NCBI GenBank assembly: GCA_002336675.1
Contig: DDEI01000072.1
Coordinates: forward strand, 1 to 47,081
Reading direction: 5' to 3'
Source: Flavobacteriales bacterium UBA1958
GTDB lineage: Bacteria; Bacteroidota; Bacteroidia; Flavobacteriales_D; Sanyastnellaceae
DNA: 47,081 nt
Position 1 is the stretch's first letter. Each line of letters opens with the position of its first letter. Below are positions 7,450 through 14,690 of the stretch, one piece after another. The notes beneath the pieces are model-generated. The model had not been told where the DNA came from, made no database searches, and saw only the letters and a list, made by a program, of their open reading frames with translations. The translations under genes were made by a program, and so were the position numbers.

Positions 7450-8946
7450 TCATAATTTAGTCAAGAAACGTTCACCATTTTCAATATGAGTATTTCTCTT
7501 TTCATCAGACATTTTATCAAAGGTTCTAACCAGCATTCCTAGACGGGGGTTTTTTAGAAAAAAGTCTCTATGAACATGCATAAAGCGCCAGAATAATCCA
7601 TCCCATATTTTCTGCCAATCTCCTTTCTTGTAATCACTCATTTTCATCAAGTAATTGCTGCCACTGATATAGGGTTTGCTAGCCATTAGTCCTCCATCTG
7701 CAAACTGGCTCATACCATACACATTGGTCACCATGACCCAGTCATAAGAATCTATGTACATCTCCATAAACCATCGGTACACTTCATCTGGGTGGAATTC
7801 GCACAACACCATAAAGTTACCTAACACCATTAACCGCTCTATGTGGTGGTTGTAACCCGTCTTTAAAAGCATTTTAATCGTATCATCTACAGGCGGAATT
7901 CCAGTGGTGCCATCATAGAAGGAAGCAGGAATTTTTCGCTCGAATCCCCAGAAATTAGTGGTTCTTTCCTTAGAACCTACAGCTTCATATACACCTCTTA
8001 TAAATTCCCTCCAGCCCATTATCTGTCTGATAAAACCTTCTAAAGAGTTTAAGGGAACACCATTCTCTTTTCCGAATTTTAAGGCTTCATCTAAAACGAA
8101 CTGAGGAGTAAGTAACCCTGTGTTCATCATTGGGGTGAGCACGCTGTGGTTCAGTATATTTTCTCCTTTGACTATAGCGTCTTCATACACGCCAAACTCA
8201 TGGAACCTGTTCTCAAAAAACTGTTGAAGCCAAGCTTTAGAGCCGTTGAAATCAGTAGGGTAAAGTGGGAGAGGAGATAGCTCGCCTATATTCCCCTTAA
8301 AATGAGTTTCTACATAGGTCTTAGCTTCTGTGTAAAAGCTGTTTTGGTCTGGAAAGTGAATAGGAGGTGGTGTTTTCTTGGCAGGATATTTTTTTCTATT
8401 GTCCACATCATACGTCCATTTTCCACCCTCTGGCAGACCATCACCAGAGACAAGAATGTTTCTCTTTTTCCGTTCCTCTGTATAGAATTTAGTTTGATAA
8501 AATTTCTTTTTGGTAGGCTTAAAAAAGTCGGCATTCTCGTCTTTTTTATTTAGAAATAGCGGACTATCATGCATTTGGAGTTTTAATCCTGCGGCTTCAC
8601 ACTTATCTTTTAGCCTCCTGTTTAGGTAGTTGTCCGTGGGGTCTATAGCATTGACAGTTTTTATTCCTTCGCGTTGCAATACTTTAATTAGCTCCCTTAC
8701 ATCAGAAACCTCTTCACCGCTTTCTACATAACGAACCTTCTTTCCAAGAGACGAGAGATACTCCTCATAAAACTTCATACTTGCCCTATGGAAAGCAATT
8801 TTTTGTTTGTGAAAATTTACTTTTTTGAAGAATAGGTGTTCTTCCACTAAAACGAATTCTCCCTCATACTTAAGCAGCGGACAGTCTTCGAATAGTTGGT
8901 GAGGGAATATGAGGTTGATATTATGCACTTCAGTCAATTTAGACAA
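7450..8946 (-). CDS. Photolyase/cryptochrome of the FeS-BCP lineage, lacking the Fe-S cysteines
   Basis: About 498 aa. The N-terminal alpha/beta domain opens with NINLIFPHQLFEDC; the FAD domain contains the family hallmarks GYNHHIERLMVLGNF, NVYGMSQFADGG and KPYISGSNY. This identifies the bacterial (6-4) photolyase/CryB group (FeS-BCP), whose members repair (6-4) photoproducts or act as blue-light receptors. Characterised members hold a 4Fe-4S cluster with four cysteines; here the whole protein has only three cysteines, none in those positions. The open frame extends to a GTG at 9018, but that extension is the DUF2256 gene read in another frame; TTG at 8946 (or 8937) is the better start. It is 25 bp downstream of DUF2256. 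Confidence 0.88.
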   Translation of the reverse strand: MSKLTEVHNINLIFPHQLFEDCPLLKYEGEFVLVEEHLFFKKVNFHKQKIAFHRASMKFYEEYLSSLGKKVRYVESGEEVSDVRELIKVLQREGIKTVNAIDPTDNYLNRRLKDKCEAAGLKLQMHDSPLFLNKKDENADFFKPTKKKFYQTKFYTEERKKRNILVSGDGLPEGGKWTYDVDNRKKYPAKKTPPPIHFPDQNSFYTEAKTYVETHFKGNIGELSPLPLYPTDFNGSKAWLQQFFENRFHEFGVYEDAIVKGENILNHSVLTPMMNTGLLTPQFVLDEALKFGKENGVPLNSLEGFIRQIMGWREFIRGVYEAVGSKERTTNFWGFERKIPASFYDGTTGIPPVDDTIKMLLKTGYNHHIERLMVLGNFMVLCEFHPDEVYRWFMEMYIDSYDWVMVTNVYGMSQFADGGLMASKPYISGSNYLMKMSDYKKGDWQKIWDGLFWRFMHVHRDFFLKNPRLGMLVRTFDKMSDEKRNTHIENGERFLTKL

Positions 8947-8971
8947 CAAAGATGCTGTTATAAATTCACGT

Positions 8972-9121
8972 TTAAGTTTCAGAACCCATACCGTTTTTAT
9001 TCCTCCTGCACCGCTCACTACAATGCTTCACATCTTCCCAAACCTTGGCCCATTTCTTACGCCATGTAAATGGAAGTCCGCACGTGGCGCAGTTCTTCTG
9101 AGGTAGGTGCTGTTTTTTCAT
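8972..9121 (-). CDS. DUF2256 small zinc-ribbon-like protein
   Basis: A 49-aa gene found by reading the minus strand upstream of the photolyase. It starts ATG at 9121 and stops TAA at 8974-8972. The product has the DUF2256 pattern: LPQKNCATCGLPFTWRKKW, then W28, then C34-SER-C38, giving a C11-x2-C14 and C34-x3-C38 zinc-binding set. DUF2256 genes commonly lie beside photolyase/cryptochrome genes, which agrees with the neighbour 25 bp downstream; the function is unknown, and a small nucleic-acid-binding or partner protein is only a guess. The next gene upstream on the same strand (flavin reductase) ends 125 bp away, so DUF2256 may head its own operon; I found no clear promoter box. Confidence 0.85.
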   Translation of the reverse strand: MKKQHLPQKNCATCGLPFTWRKKWAKVWEDVKHCSERCRRNKNGMGSET

Positions 9122-9246
9122 TTGGATTTAAACATAATTTCAGGCAAAGGTGTGTAGACGTCGTCTCTTTTTATTTTAGTGGATTGGTAAATGTTTTATT
9201 ATCAGCCATATGCTAAACTCGCATGTCATTAGAATTTTATTTTGAC

Positions 9247-9882
9247 CTAAGTTATGGAATCCGGAACCTGATTATCTCTTACAAACGGAAACTGACCAAT
9301 TTTTCTCAGATCATAGTAAGTATTCAATCCACTAATACCTGCCACTTCTCCTTCGTCTAGGTTTATATACCCATTTTCTGCTACGAGATTGTCAGGAATA
9401 ATAAGGTGTTCTATGCGGCCTATAATCATAGTGGTTCCGTTTAGTTTAATCGGCACTTGGTCTTGAAGTTTCATGCCAAGCTTGATAGGGCTCTCTTTCA
9501 CGAATGGAGGTTTGAATCCATCGATGTATTCTGGTTGGATATTGCAGCGCTCAAACTCACTTTCATCTCTGCTAAATTTACCTGAAGTGTAGTGTGCGTT
9601 TTCTACAAGCTTAGTAGGCACTGAGTTAATGGTGTACACTTCGTTTTCTAGGATGTTTTCATAGGTATGACGAGGAACATCTCCTACCGGACGCATAATA
9701 AAACCTAAATAAGCGGGGTTACTTCCTAGGTGAATAACAGAACTGAAAATAGCCAAGTTGGTTTGTCCAGAGTTAGAAATACTGCCTATCAGGTTAGCAG
9801 GTTTTATTCCTGTTATAGAATTTATTAGATTGAGTCTAAAGACCTTGCTGGCGTTTTCTAAGTCGACTTTAGTTAGGTTCAT
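9247..9882 (-). CDS. Flavin reductase-like, FMN-binding split-barrel protein
   Basis: A 211-aa protein of the flavin reductase/flavoredoxin family, with the split-barrel features INSITGIKPANLIGSI, then FSSVIHLGSNPAYLGFIMRP and DVPRHTYENI, where FMN phosphate contacts are expected. Such proteins bind FMN and pass electrons from NAD(P)H to flavins. Its ATG overlaps the upstream photolyase stop (ATGA, 4-bp overlap), so the two are translationally coupled. Photolyases work only with fully reduced FAD; a dedicated reductase for the coupled photolyase is an attractive inference. An alternative is a general FMN-binding oxidoreductase. Cytoplasmic, no signal peptide. Confidence 0.82.
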   Translation of the reverse strand: MNLTKVDLENASKVFRLNLINSITGIKPANLIGSISNSGQTNLAIFSSVIHLGSNPAYLGFIMRPVGDVPRHTYENILENEVYTINSVPTKLVENAHYTSGKFSRDESEFERCNIQPEYIDGFKPPFVKESPIKLGMKLQDQVPIKLNGTTMIIGRIEHLIIPDNLVAENGYINLDEGEVAGISGLNTYYDLRKIGQFPFVRDNQVPDSIT

Positions 9883-11351
9883 GACTTTTTTTTCTTAAAT
9901 GAATCTCTAGTGTGCGTGGTAATAATTCTGGCTTTTTCAGCTACTACTTGCTTATCTTTTTTCTGACCCCAGATTTTAGTTCTTGCCTCTTTAGCACTGC
10001 TTTGCAAATCTACTATAGGGTAGGGATAGGAAAAATCTTCCATTCCATCTATGGTCTTATCCATCTCAGTCATCAACCAGGGTTCATGAATAAATTGGAC
10101 AGGAACGTTTTTTAATTCGGGGACCCATTTTTTAATGAATACACCTTCAGGGTCGTGATCTTGACTCTGTTTTACAGGGTTATACATCCTTATGGTATTG
10201 ATGCCTGTGGTACCTGCTTGCATTTGAAACTGAGGGTAATGAATACCTGGTTCAAAATCTAAAAACTGCTTGGCTAAGTGATAAACACCTCTCCGCCAGT
10301 CCTGGTCAAAGTGAAAGCACAGCATAGAAACCAACATAGCGCGCATTCTGAAGTTTATCCAGCCTGTTTTAGTCACCGCTCTCATGCAAGCGTCTACTAG
10401 GGGGTATCCTGTTTTCCCTTCCTTCCATGCGGTTAACTTAAAGTCATCATTTTCATGCGCTAATGTTTCATATCCGCTATTTACACAGTGCGTTTCATAC
10501 CTGCATTCTACTTCGAATTTCTGGATAAAGTGACAGTGCCATTTCAGGCGAGTCATAAATGCATTAAAAGCCACTTTATTCTTCTCTCGGTTCGGATGTT
10601 GACCAGCAAATTGATAAGCTTGTTTTATGCTAATATTTCCCCAAGCCAGGTAAGCTGAAATCCTTCCGCAGCTCAATCTGCTCTCCGTAGGCTTAGAAAT
10701 ATGACGTTGATAATTGAATCCTCTGCCGGCTGCAAAAGAACGCAAATACTTCCATGCCGCTTTTTCGCCAGGAGGCTGGTAATAGGAGGAATAGTCATTT
10801 AGCTTCGTTCTTAAAGACAGCGGAAGCGGGAAGGGATTAACGAAAGCCAGAGGTTGTCTCCGAGCGTATGAATTCGTTATGGCTGGTGAATGAATTGATT
10901 CATTCCACTTTTTATCCCAACCCACTCTGTTTGTGATACCTCTAATAACAGCAGCTTTTTTAAACTGTATCCAGTTGATACCCTTTTTATCAAATAAGGC
11001 TGCAGCTTCTCTATCTCTATTCCAAGTTTCCAAAACACCGCTTTCTTGGTAGGAAAGAACATTCTGAATATCGTAATTATCTGTGAGGTAATGGAAGACT
11101 TCAGTAGCTTCAGCCCATAAAGTATGAACCTGAATCATTGTGCTTTTCATCACAGTGTTCATTTCTTCACCAGAATGGTAAATAAATTGAAGGTGCCGTA
11201 AAGAAGTGTCAGATCTCTTCATCAACGATGGCTCAAACAAGGAGATGACCAGGTAAGGGAATTTACTTCCCTCGGCTGTGCTGAAAGACTCGTGGTCTTG
11301 CGTTCTGAAATCACGTTTTAACCAAACGATATTTATTTTTTCTAGACTAAT
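9879..11351 (-). CDS. Photolyase/cryptochrome family protein (two-domain), apparent ATT start
   Basis: The protein opens with INIVWLKRDFRTQDHE, the classic first strand of the photolyase antenna-domain fold, then FEPSLMKRSDTSLRHLQF, and ends with the FAD domain (EGKTGYPLVDACMRA, then QMQAGTTGINTIRMYNP, and KKWVPEL). From the ATT at 11351 it is 490 aa, normal for the family; the first canonical start, TTG at 11240, would delete the first strand. The ATT overlaps the TAG stop of the gene upstream (ATTAG). The WQW motif that holds the FAD-proximal tryptophan in classic photolyases reads FQM here, and the usual asparagine in the TG-x-x-N-R-x-R segment is phenylalanine. This is a distinct, poorly characterised group; repair activity should not be assumed. 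Confidence 0.82.
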   Translation of the reverse strand: MSLEKINIVWLKRDFRTQDHESFSTAEGSKFPYLVISLFEPSLMKRSDTSLRHLQFIYHSGEEMNTVMKSTMIQVHTLWAEATEVFHYLTDNYDIQNVLSYQESGVLETWNRDREAAALFDKKGINWIQFKKAAVIRGITNRVGWDKKWNESIHSPAITNSYARRQPLAFVNPFPLPLSLRTKLNDYSSYYQPPGEKAAWKYLRSFAAGRGFNYQRHISKPTESRLSCGRISAYLAWGNISIKQAYQFAGQHPNREKNKVAFNAFMTRLKWHCHFIQKFEVECRYETHCVNSGYETLAHENDDFKLTAWKEGKTGYPLVDACMRAVTKTGWINFRMRAMLVSMLCFHFDQDWRRGVYHLAKQFLDFEPGIHYPQFQMQAGTTGINTIRMYNPVKQSQDHDPEGVFIKKWVPELKNVPVQFIHEPWLMTEMDKTIDGMEDFSYPYPIVDLQSSAKEARTKIWGQKKDKQVVAEKARIITTHTRDSFKKKKS

Positions 11352-12489
11352 ACCTAAATTGTTTTTTTGCCTTTTTCCAAAAGCCGAAGAAAGATGAGTG
11401 AAAACCTTTTATGTCAAACATCCAATCTCTGGAATGTTCTATTCCTCGATAGTGGGAGTTCAAAGGGTGTTCTTTGAAGTGTATATCTTTAAGTTGATAT
11501 TCGTCTACAAATTTACTGAATTCCCCCACATAAACTTGAAGGCCAGCTATGTTTTTCCCTAAGTTTAACATGAACGCCACTGACTTCTCAGAAATGGGAT
11601 ATTCTTCAAAAATAGAGGGTTCCAAAAGTAGAACTCTATTGGCCTTTCTTTCAGAATCCCATTTAGGATCTAGATTATACCAGTTATAAATGTAGGTGGG
11701 AATTTCAGCTAAAACACTGACGGCTGTTTTCTCAGGTAATGGCGTTATGAGCGAGAGTAGCTTTGTTTCTATTAACTCGTCTGGGGTTTTATAATCTAGG
11801 TCAGTTGGAGAGGCAGACTTTGGCGGATTTTCTTCATAATTGGGGTATTTGAACACAGAATAATCTACATCCAAAAAAGTACCCTGCTGTGAAGTATGAC
11901 AGTACCTGTTGATGTTCTCTTGGTTGGCCACGTATTTCTTATTGGCGTTGGCTCCAGCTACCCATTGCCAACTTAAAGCGTTACTTGCCCAGTCAGCATC
12001 CAATAAGTTAAAGTACATCCATCTAGCTGGATTTAACCAATGACTATATGCCATATTACAAACCATGGCAGCTGTATACATACGTACATGGTTATGCATG
12101 TACCCAGTAGCATAAAGTTCTTGAATACCTTGGTCTATTCCGTCTATTCCTGTATGAGCATTTAGCACCGCAGCAGGAACTCCTGTGTTAGAAACAGGAG
12201 TTTGAGTTCTTTTTAGATCTGAGTTGATCTCTCTTCCTTTGGCTATCCAGTTCTGCTGCCAGTGATCTCTCCATGCTAGCTCTTGGGTAAATTTCTCCAT
12301 TTTGCCTGGCTCGAAACCACGCTCTAAAGTTCTTTCTAGAACTTGCTTGGTAGAAATCACACCTCTGCTTATATAAGGAGAGAGTCTGGTGACAGCTCCA
12401 TCTATATAATTTCTGCTTTTAGCGTATGAAGAAGGGTCTATCTTATCGATAAGAGAAACAATCTCATCGTAGTCAGTGGTAAAATTCAT
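11347..12489 (-). CDS. Photolyase-like FAD-binding protein, FAD domain first, alpha/beta domain second
   Basis: A 380-aa protein whose first 210 residues are the photolyase FAD domain without a preceding antenna domain: SPYISRGVIS, FTQELAWRDHW, TGYMHNHVRMYTAAM, then LLDADWASNALSWQWVAG. This keeps the HNxxR and WQW motifs. The remaining part (about 225-380) contains NRVLLLEPSIFEEYPISEKS and LQVYVGEF, which resembles the middle of the photolyase alpha/beta domain, followed by HPLNSHYRG and a lysine-rich end. The domain order therefore looks reversed compared with ordinary photolyases; that reading of the C-terminal part is inference. It overlaps the TIGR03643 gene by 4 bp upstream and the next photolyase downstream. 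Probably a flavin photoreceptor or repair-related protein. Confidence 0.78.
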   Translation of the reverse strand: MNFTTDYDEIVSLIDKIDPSSYAKSRNYIDGAVTRLSPYISRGVISTKQVLERTLERGFEPGKMEKFTQELAWRDHWQQNWIAKGREINSDLKRTQTPVSNTGVPAAVLNAHTGIDGIDQGIQELYATGYMHNHVRMYTAAMVCNMAYSHWLNPARWMYFNLLDADWASNALSWQWVAGANANKKYVANQENINRYCHTSQQGTFLDVDYSVFKYPNYEENPPKSASPTDLDYKTPDELIETKLLSLITPLPEKTAVSVLAEIPTYIYNWYNLDPKWDSERKANRVLLLEPSIFEEYPISEKSVAFMLNLGKNIAGLQVYVGEFSKFVDEYQLKDIHFKEHPLNSHYRGIEHSRDWMFDIKGFHSSFFGFWKKAKKQFRY

Positions 12490-12782
12490 CTTTTAGAAAT
12501 ACGATTGCCAGAAATATGCCGCTGTCTGGAACACTTGAATCGGTTTATGCCATCTACTCTTTTCATTTCATGTTTTTGGCTAACACCTGAGTTCACGCGC
12601 TTTCTCCAGCGGTTAAAGCTTCCTCTTTTCAGCTCAGAGCGCATGATTTTAATGACTTCACCCTCACAGAATCCAAACTGAAACTCTATGGCTGAGAATG
12701 TAGTGCGGTCTTCCCATGCCATTTCGATGATTCGGTCCAGTTCACGTTCTGTTAAATTTACTTTTAATTTTGATGCTTCCAT
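12486..12782 (-). CDS. TIGR03643 family protein
   Basis: A 98-aa basic protein with the TIGR03643 core at residues about 10-62: LTERELDRIIEMAWEDRTTF, then QFGFCEGEVIKIMR and SFNRWRKRV. The core looks like a small helix-turn-helix-type unit, but DNA binding is not shown. Beyond the core is a lysine/arginine-rich tail of about 30 residues. Members of this family are frequently found next to photolyase and DUF2256 genes. It is the first gene of the minus-strand light/pigment run and overlaps the following FAD-domain protein by 4 bp (ATGA-type). A TAnnTTTG box lies only 8 bases upstream of its ATG. Confidence 0.85.
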   Translation of the reverse strand: MEASKLKVNLTERELDRIIEMAWEDRTTFSAIEFQFGFCEGEVIKIMRSELKRGSFNRWRKRVNSGVSQKHEMKRVDGINRFKCSRQRHISGNRISKR

Positions 12783-12790
12783 GTGTGATG

Positions 12791-12798
12791 CAAAGTTA
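12791..12798 (-). promoter_or_regulatory. -7 box of the TIGR03643-photolyase operon
   Basis: On the minus strand TAACTTTG matches TAnnTTTG exactly and ends 8 bases before the ATG at 12782, implying a very short leader. No TTG is seen at -33 spacing. It lies back to back with the plus-strand box at 12852. Confidence 0.4.
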
Positions 12799-12832
12799 GA
12801 CTAGCTTACCGAGAGGAGTTCACGGTTCTATA

Positions 12833-12859
12833 TTGGAGGGCTTTTAATCCATAGTTTTG
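12833..12859 (+). promoter_or_regulatory. Promoter of the pentapeptide-repeat gene
   Basis: TTG at 12833-12835 and TAGTTTTG at 12852-12859 are separated by 16 bases, close to the Bacteroidota TTG/TAnnTTTG arrangement. The box overlaps the potential TTG start at 12857 of the open frame, which is why the ATG at 12878 is preferred as the start of the gene. Confidence 0.5.
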
Positions 12860-12877
12860 CCCCATAAAAATGTGACT

Positions 12878-13438
12878 ATGCCATTCGAAGAAAACTTATT
12901 GAATATCAGCTTATTAGATTTAGAGTCTCCAGACGAAGAATTCGAGAGCTGTACGTTTACACAATGTGATTTTTCTGAGGCTGAGCTATCGAAGTTAAAG
13001 TTTATAGATTGTGAGTTCATAGAATGCAACTTAAGTAATGCCACGCTAGGCAATACGGCTCTGCAGAATGTGAGCTTTATTGGTTGTAAGCTTTTAGGAG
13101 TGCACTTCGAACACGCTAACCCATTTGGAATTCAGTTGAGTTTTTCAGAGAGTCTTTTAGACCACTCTTCTTTTTATCAGATGAAACTCCCTGGCGTGAA
13201 ATTCAATTCATGTAGGCTTCATTTTGTGGATTTCACAGAAGCACTTTTGAAAAATGCCACATTTCAAATGTGCGGTCTTACGGGTGCTATTTTCTACCAG
13301 ACTAATTTAGCGAAAGCAGATTTTAGAACTTCAGAATCATATTCTATGAACCCTGAAGAAAACATAATAAAAGGCGCTAGCTTTTCTCAATCAGGTATAC
13401 CAGGACTATTAGAGAAATATGGACTAAATATCGAGTAG
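12878..13438 (+). CDS. Pentapeptide-repeat protein (Qnr/McbG-like architecture)
   Basis: About 186 aa made of tandem A(D/N)LXX-type five-residue repeats (for example CTFTQ CDFSE AELSK LKFID CEFIE CNLSN), predicted to form a right-handed quadrilateral beta-helix. The end, NPEENIIKGASFSQSG-IPGLLEKYGLNIE, resembles the C-terminal cap of Qnr/McbG-type gyrase-protecting proteins, but many chromosomal members have unknown targets, so no resistance role is claimed. The frame extends upstream to a TTG at 12857 that lies inside a good -7 box; ATG 12878 is chosen. It is divergent from the photolyase operon and converges on rlmF. Confidence 0.85.
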   Translation: MPFEENLLNISLLDLESPDEEFESCTFTQCDFSEAELSKLKFIDCEFIECNLSNATLGNTALQNVSFIGCKLLGVHFEHANPFGIQLSFSESLLDHSSFYQMKLPGVKFNSCRLHFVDFTEALLKNATFQMCGLTGAIFYQTNLAKADFRTSESYSMNPEENIIKGASFSQSGIPGLLEKYGLNIE

Positions 13439-13460
13439 CTCTTAGCGCAAGAGGATTGGC

Positions 13461-14516
13461 TTATTTAAATCTTTTAGCAGCCCATAATTCTTGAGCTTCT
13501 TTATCCATAAATGTCCAAGCTAATACTCTACCAGACTTATTTCCCTGGTTCATCTTAATCGTTTTAACTTGCGCTGGATTTACTTTGTCTAAAGCCTTTC
13601 TAATAGGATTTAAAGATTCCTTTTTAGAGACTAATGTAGTGAACCACATGATGTTTTTAGCGTATTCTACACTTTCCGTAATCATGGTGTGAATGAATTT
13701 TTTTTCACCACCAAAAGTCCACAGCTCGGTAGGTCTTCCACCAAAGTTTAAAACGGCTTTTTGGCCATCCTTACCTAATCCTAAATTTTTAGATTTTCTT
13801 CTATTTGCTTTAGAGGCTGCTAATGCAGATTCATGAAAAGGAGGATTGCAGATAACTGCATCTATCTTTTCCGATTTCTTGAGGACTCCTTTAAATATCT
13901 GAGAGGGTGTTTCTTGAAGTCTTGTGGTAACCTTTTTTTCTAATCCTTTGTTTTTCGCTATGATGGTTTCCATGTTTTGCAACGCCTCACTATCTATTTC
14001 TGAGGCTATGAAAGACCATCCATATTCTAAGGCGCCTATAAGGGGGTAGATGCAGTTAGCGCCAGACCCTATGTCCAAGCATTTTAATTTCAGTTTCTCT
14101 GCTGGTTTAAAGTCGGCAAATAAATCAGCGATATGATGAATATAGTCAGCTCTGCTAGGGATTGGTGGGCAGAGGTATCCTTCTGGAATATCCCAGTACT
14201 TTACACCGTAATGAAGCTTTAATATGGATGTATTTAATTCCTTAACTGCATTAGGGTCAGCGAAATCAACCGATTCAGTCCCGTATTTATTAGGTCTAAC
14301 ATGAGCTTTTAAGGCTGCATGAACCTTTATTAATTCAGTGAAATCATACTGACCTCTGTGCTTGCTTCTATGATGAAAGAAGGTTTTCTCTGCGGCTGTT
14401 CCTTTTTCTAAATTTAAGCCTTTGGTAGGTGCGTTTGTTTTTCTAATCTTAGAAATTCCAGTAAGCGGAGTTTCCTTTATTACAGGCTGAGTCGTACGTG
14501 TGATTCTTTCTTTCAT
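13461..14516 (-). CDS. rlmF: 23S rRNA (adenine-1618-N6)-methyltransferase RlmF
   Basis: A 351-aa SAM-dependent rRNA methyltransferase that makes N6-methyladenine at position 1618 of 23S rRNA. Seen in the sequence: KYWDIPEGYLCPPIPSRADY, the SAM motif LDIGSGANCIYPL, and the catalytic NPPF motif in VICNPPFHES, followed by NFGGRPTELW and EKKFI, all typical of RlmF. The basic N-terminal tail of about 45 residues is common in the family. The frame extends to a TTG at 14546, but a TAnnTTTG box sits in that extension, so ATG 14516 is preferred. It stands alone between a converging pentapeptide gene and a divergent small secreted protein. Confidence 0.93.
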   Translation of the reverse strand: MKERITRTTQPVIKETPLTGISKIRKTNAPTKGLNLEKGTAAEKTFFHHRSKHRGQYDFTELIKVHAALKAHVRPNKYGTESVDFADPNAVKELNTSILKLHYGVKYWDIPEGYLCPPIPSRADYIHHIADLFADFKPAEKLKLKCLDIGSGANCIYPLIGALEYGWSFIASEIDSEALQNMETIIAKNKGLEKKVTTRLQETPSQIFKGVLKKSEKIDAVICNPPFHESALAASKANRRKSKNLGLGKDGQKAVLNFGGRPTELWTFGGEKKFIHTMITESVEYAKNIMWFTTLVSKKESLNPIRKALDKVNPAQVKTIKMNQGNKSGRVLAWTFMDKEAQELWAAKRFK

Positions 14517-14522
14517 GCGTGG

Positions 14523-14530
14523 CAAAATTA
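14523..14530 (-). promoter_or_regulatory. -7 box upstream of rlmF
   Basis: On the minus strand TAATTTTG matches TAnnTTTG and ends 6 bases before the ATG at 14516. The leader would be very short, and no good -33 element is seen, so this is tentative. Confidence 0.3.
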
Positions 14531-14690
14531 ACTTACTTCTGAGCAACTTTAGGACTTATTATAGAATATGATTAACCTATAAATGTGATTAGCTGATTTA
14601 ACCCGTTCGATGTCCATTAGACTTTCAAGATTTGGAATGGCCAGAATACTTTTTTAGATTTACTTTCGTTATAACCGAAATCAAAAGCAG

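Noticed and set aside
12878..13438. Pentapeptide-repeat protein as a quinolone-resistance determinant
   Set aside because: The fold resembles Qnr, but repeat proteins of this type are widespread and sequence alone does not show gyrase binding.
13439..13453. Small hairpin CTCTT/AAGAG between the converging pentapeptide gene and rlmF
   Set aside because: A five-pair stem without a T run; too weak to call a bidirectional terminator.
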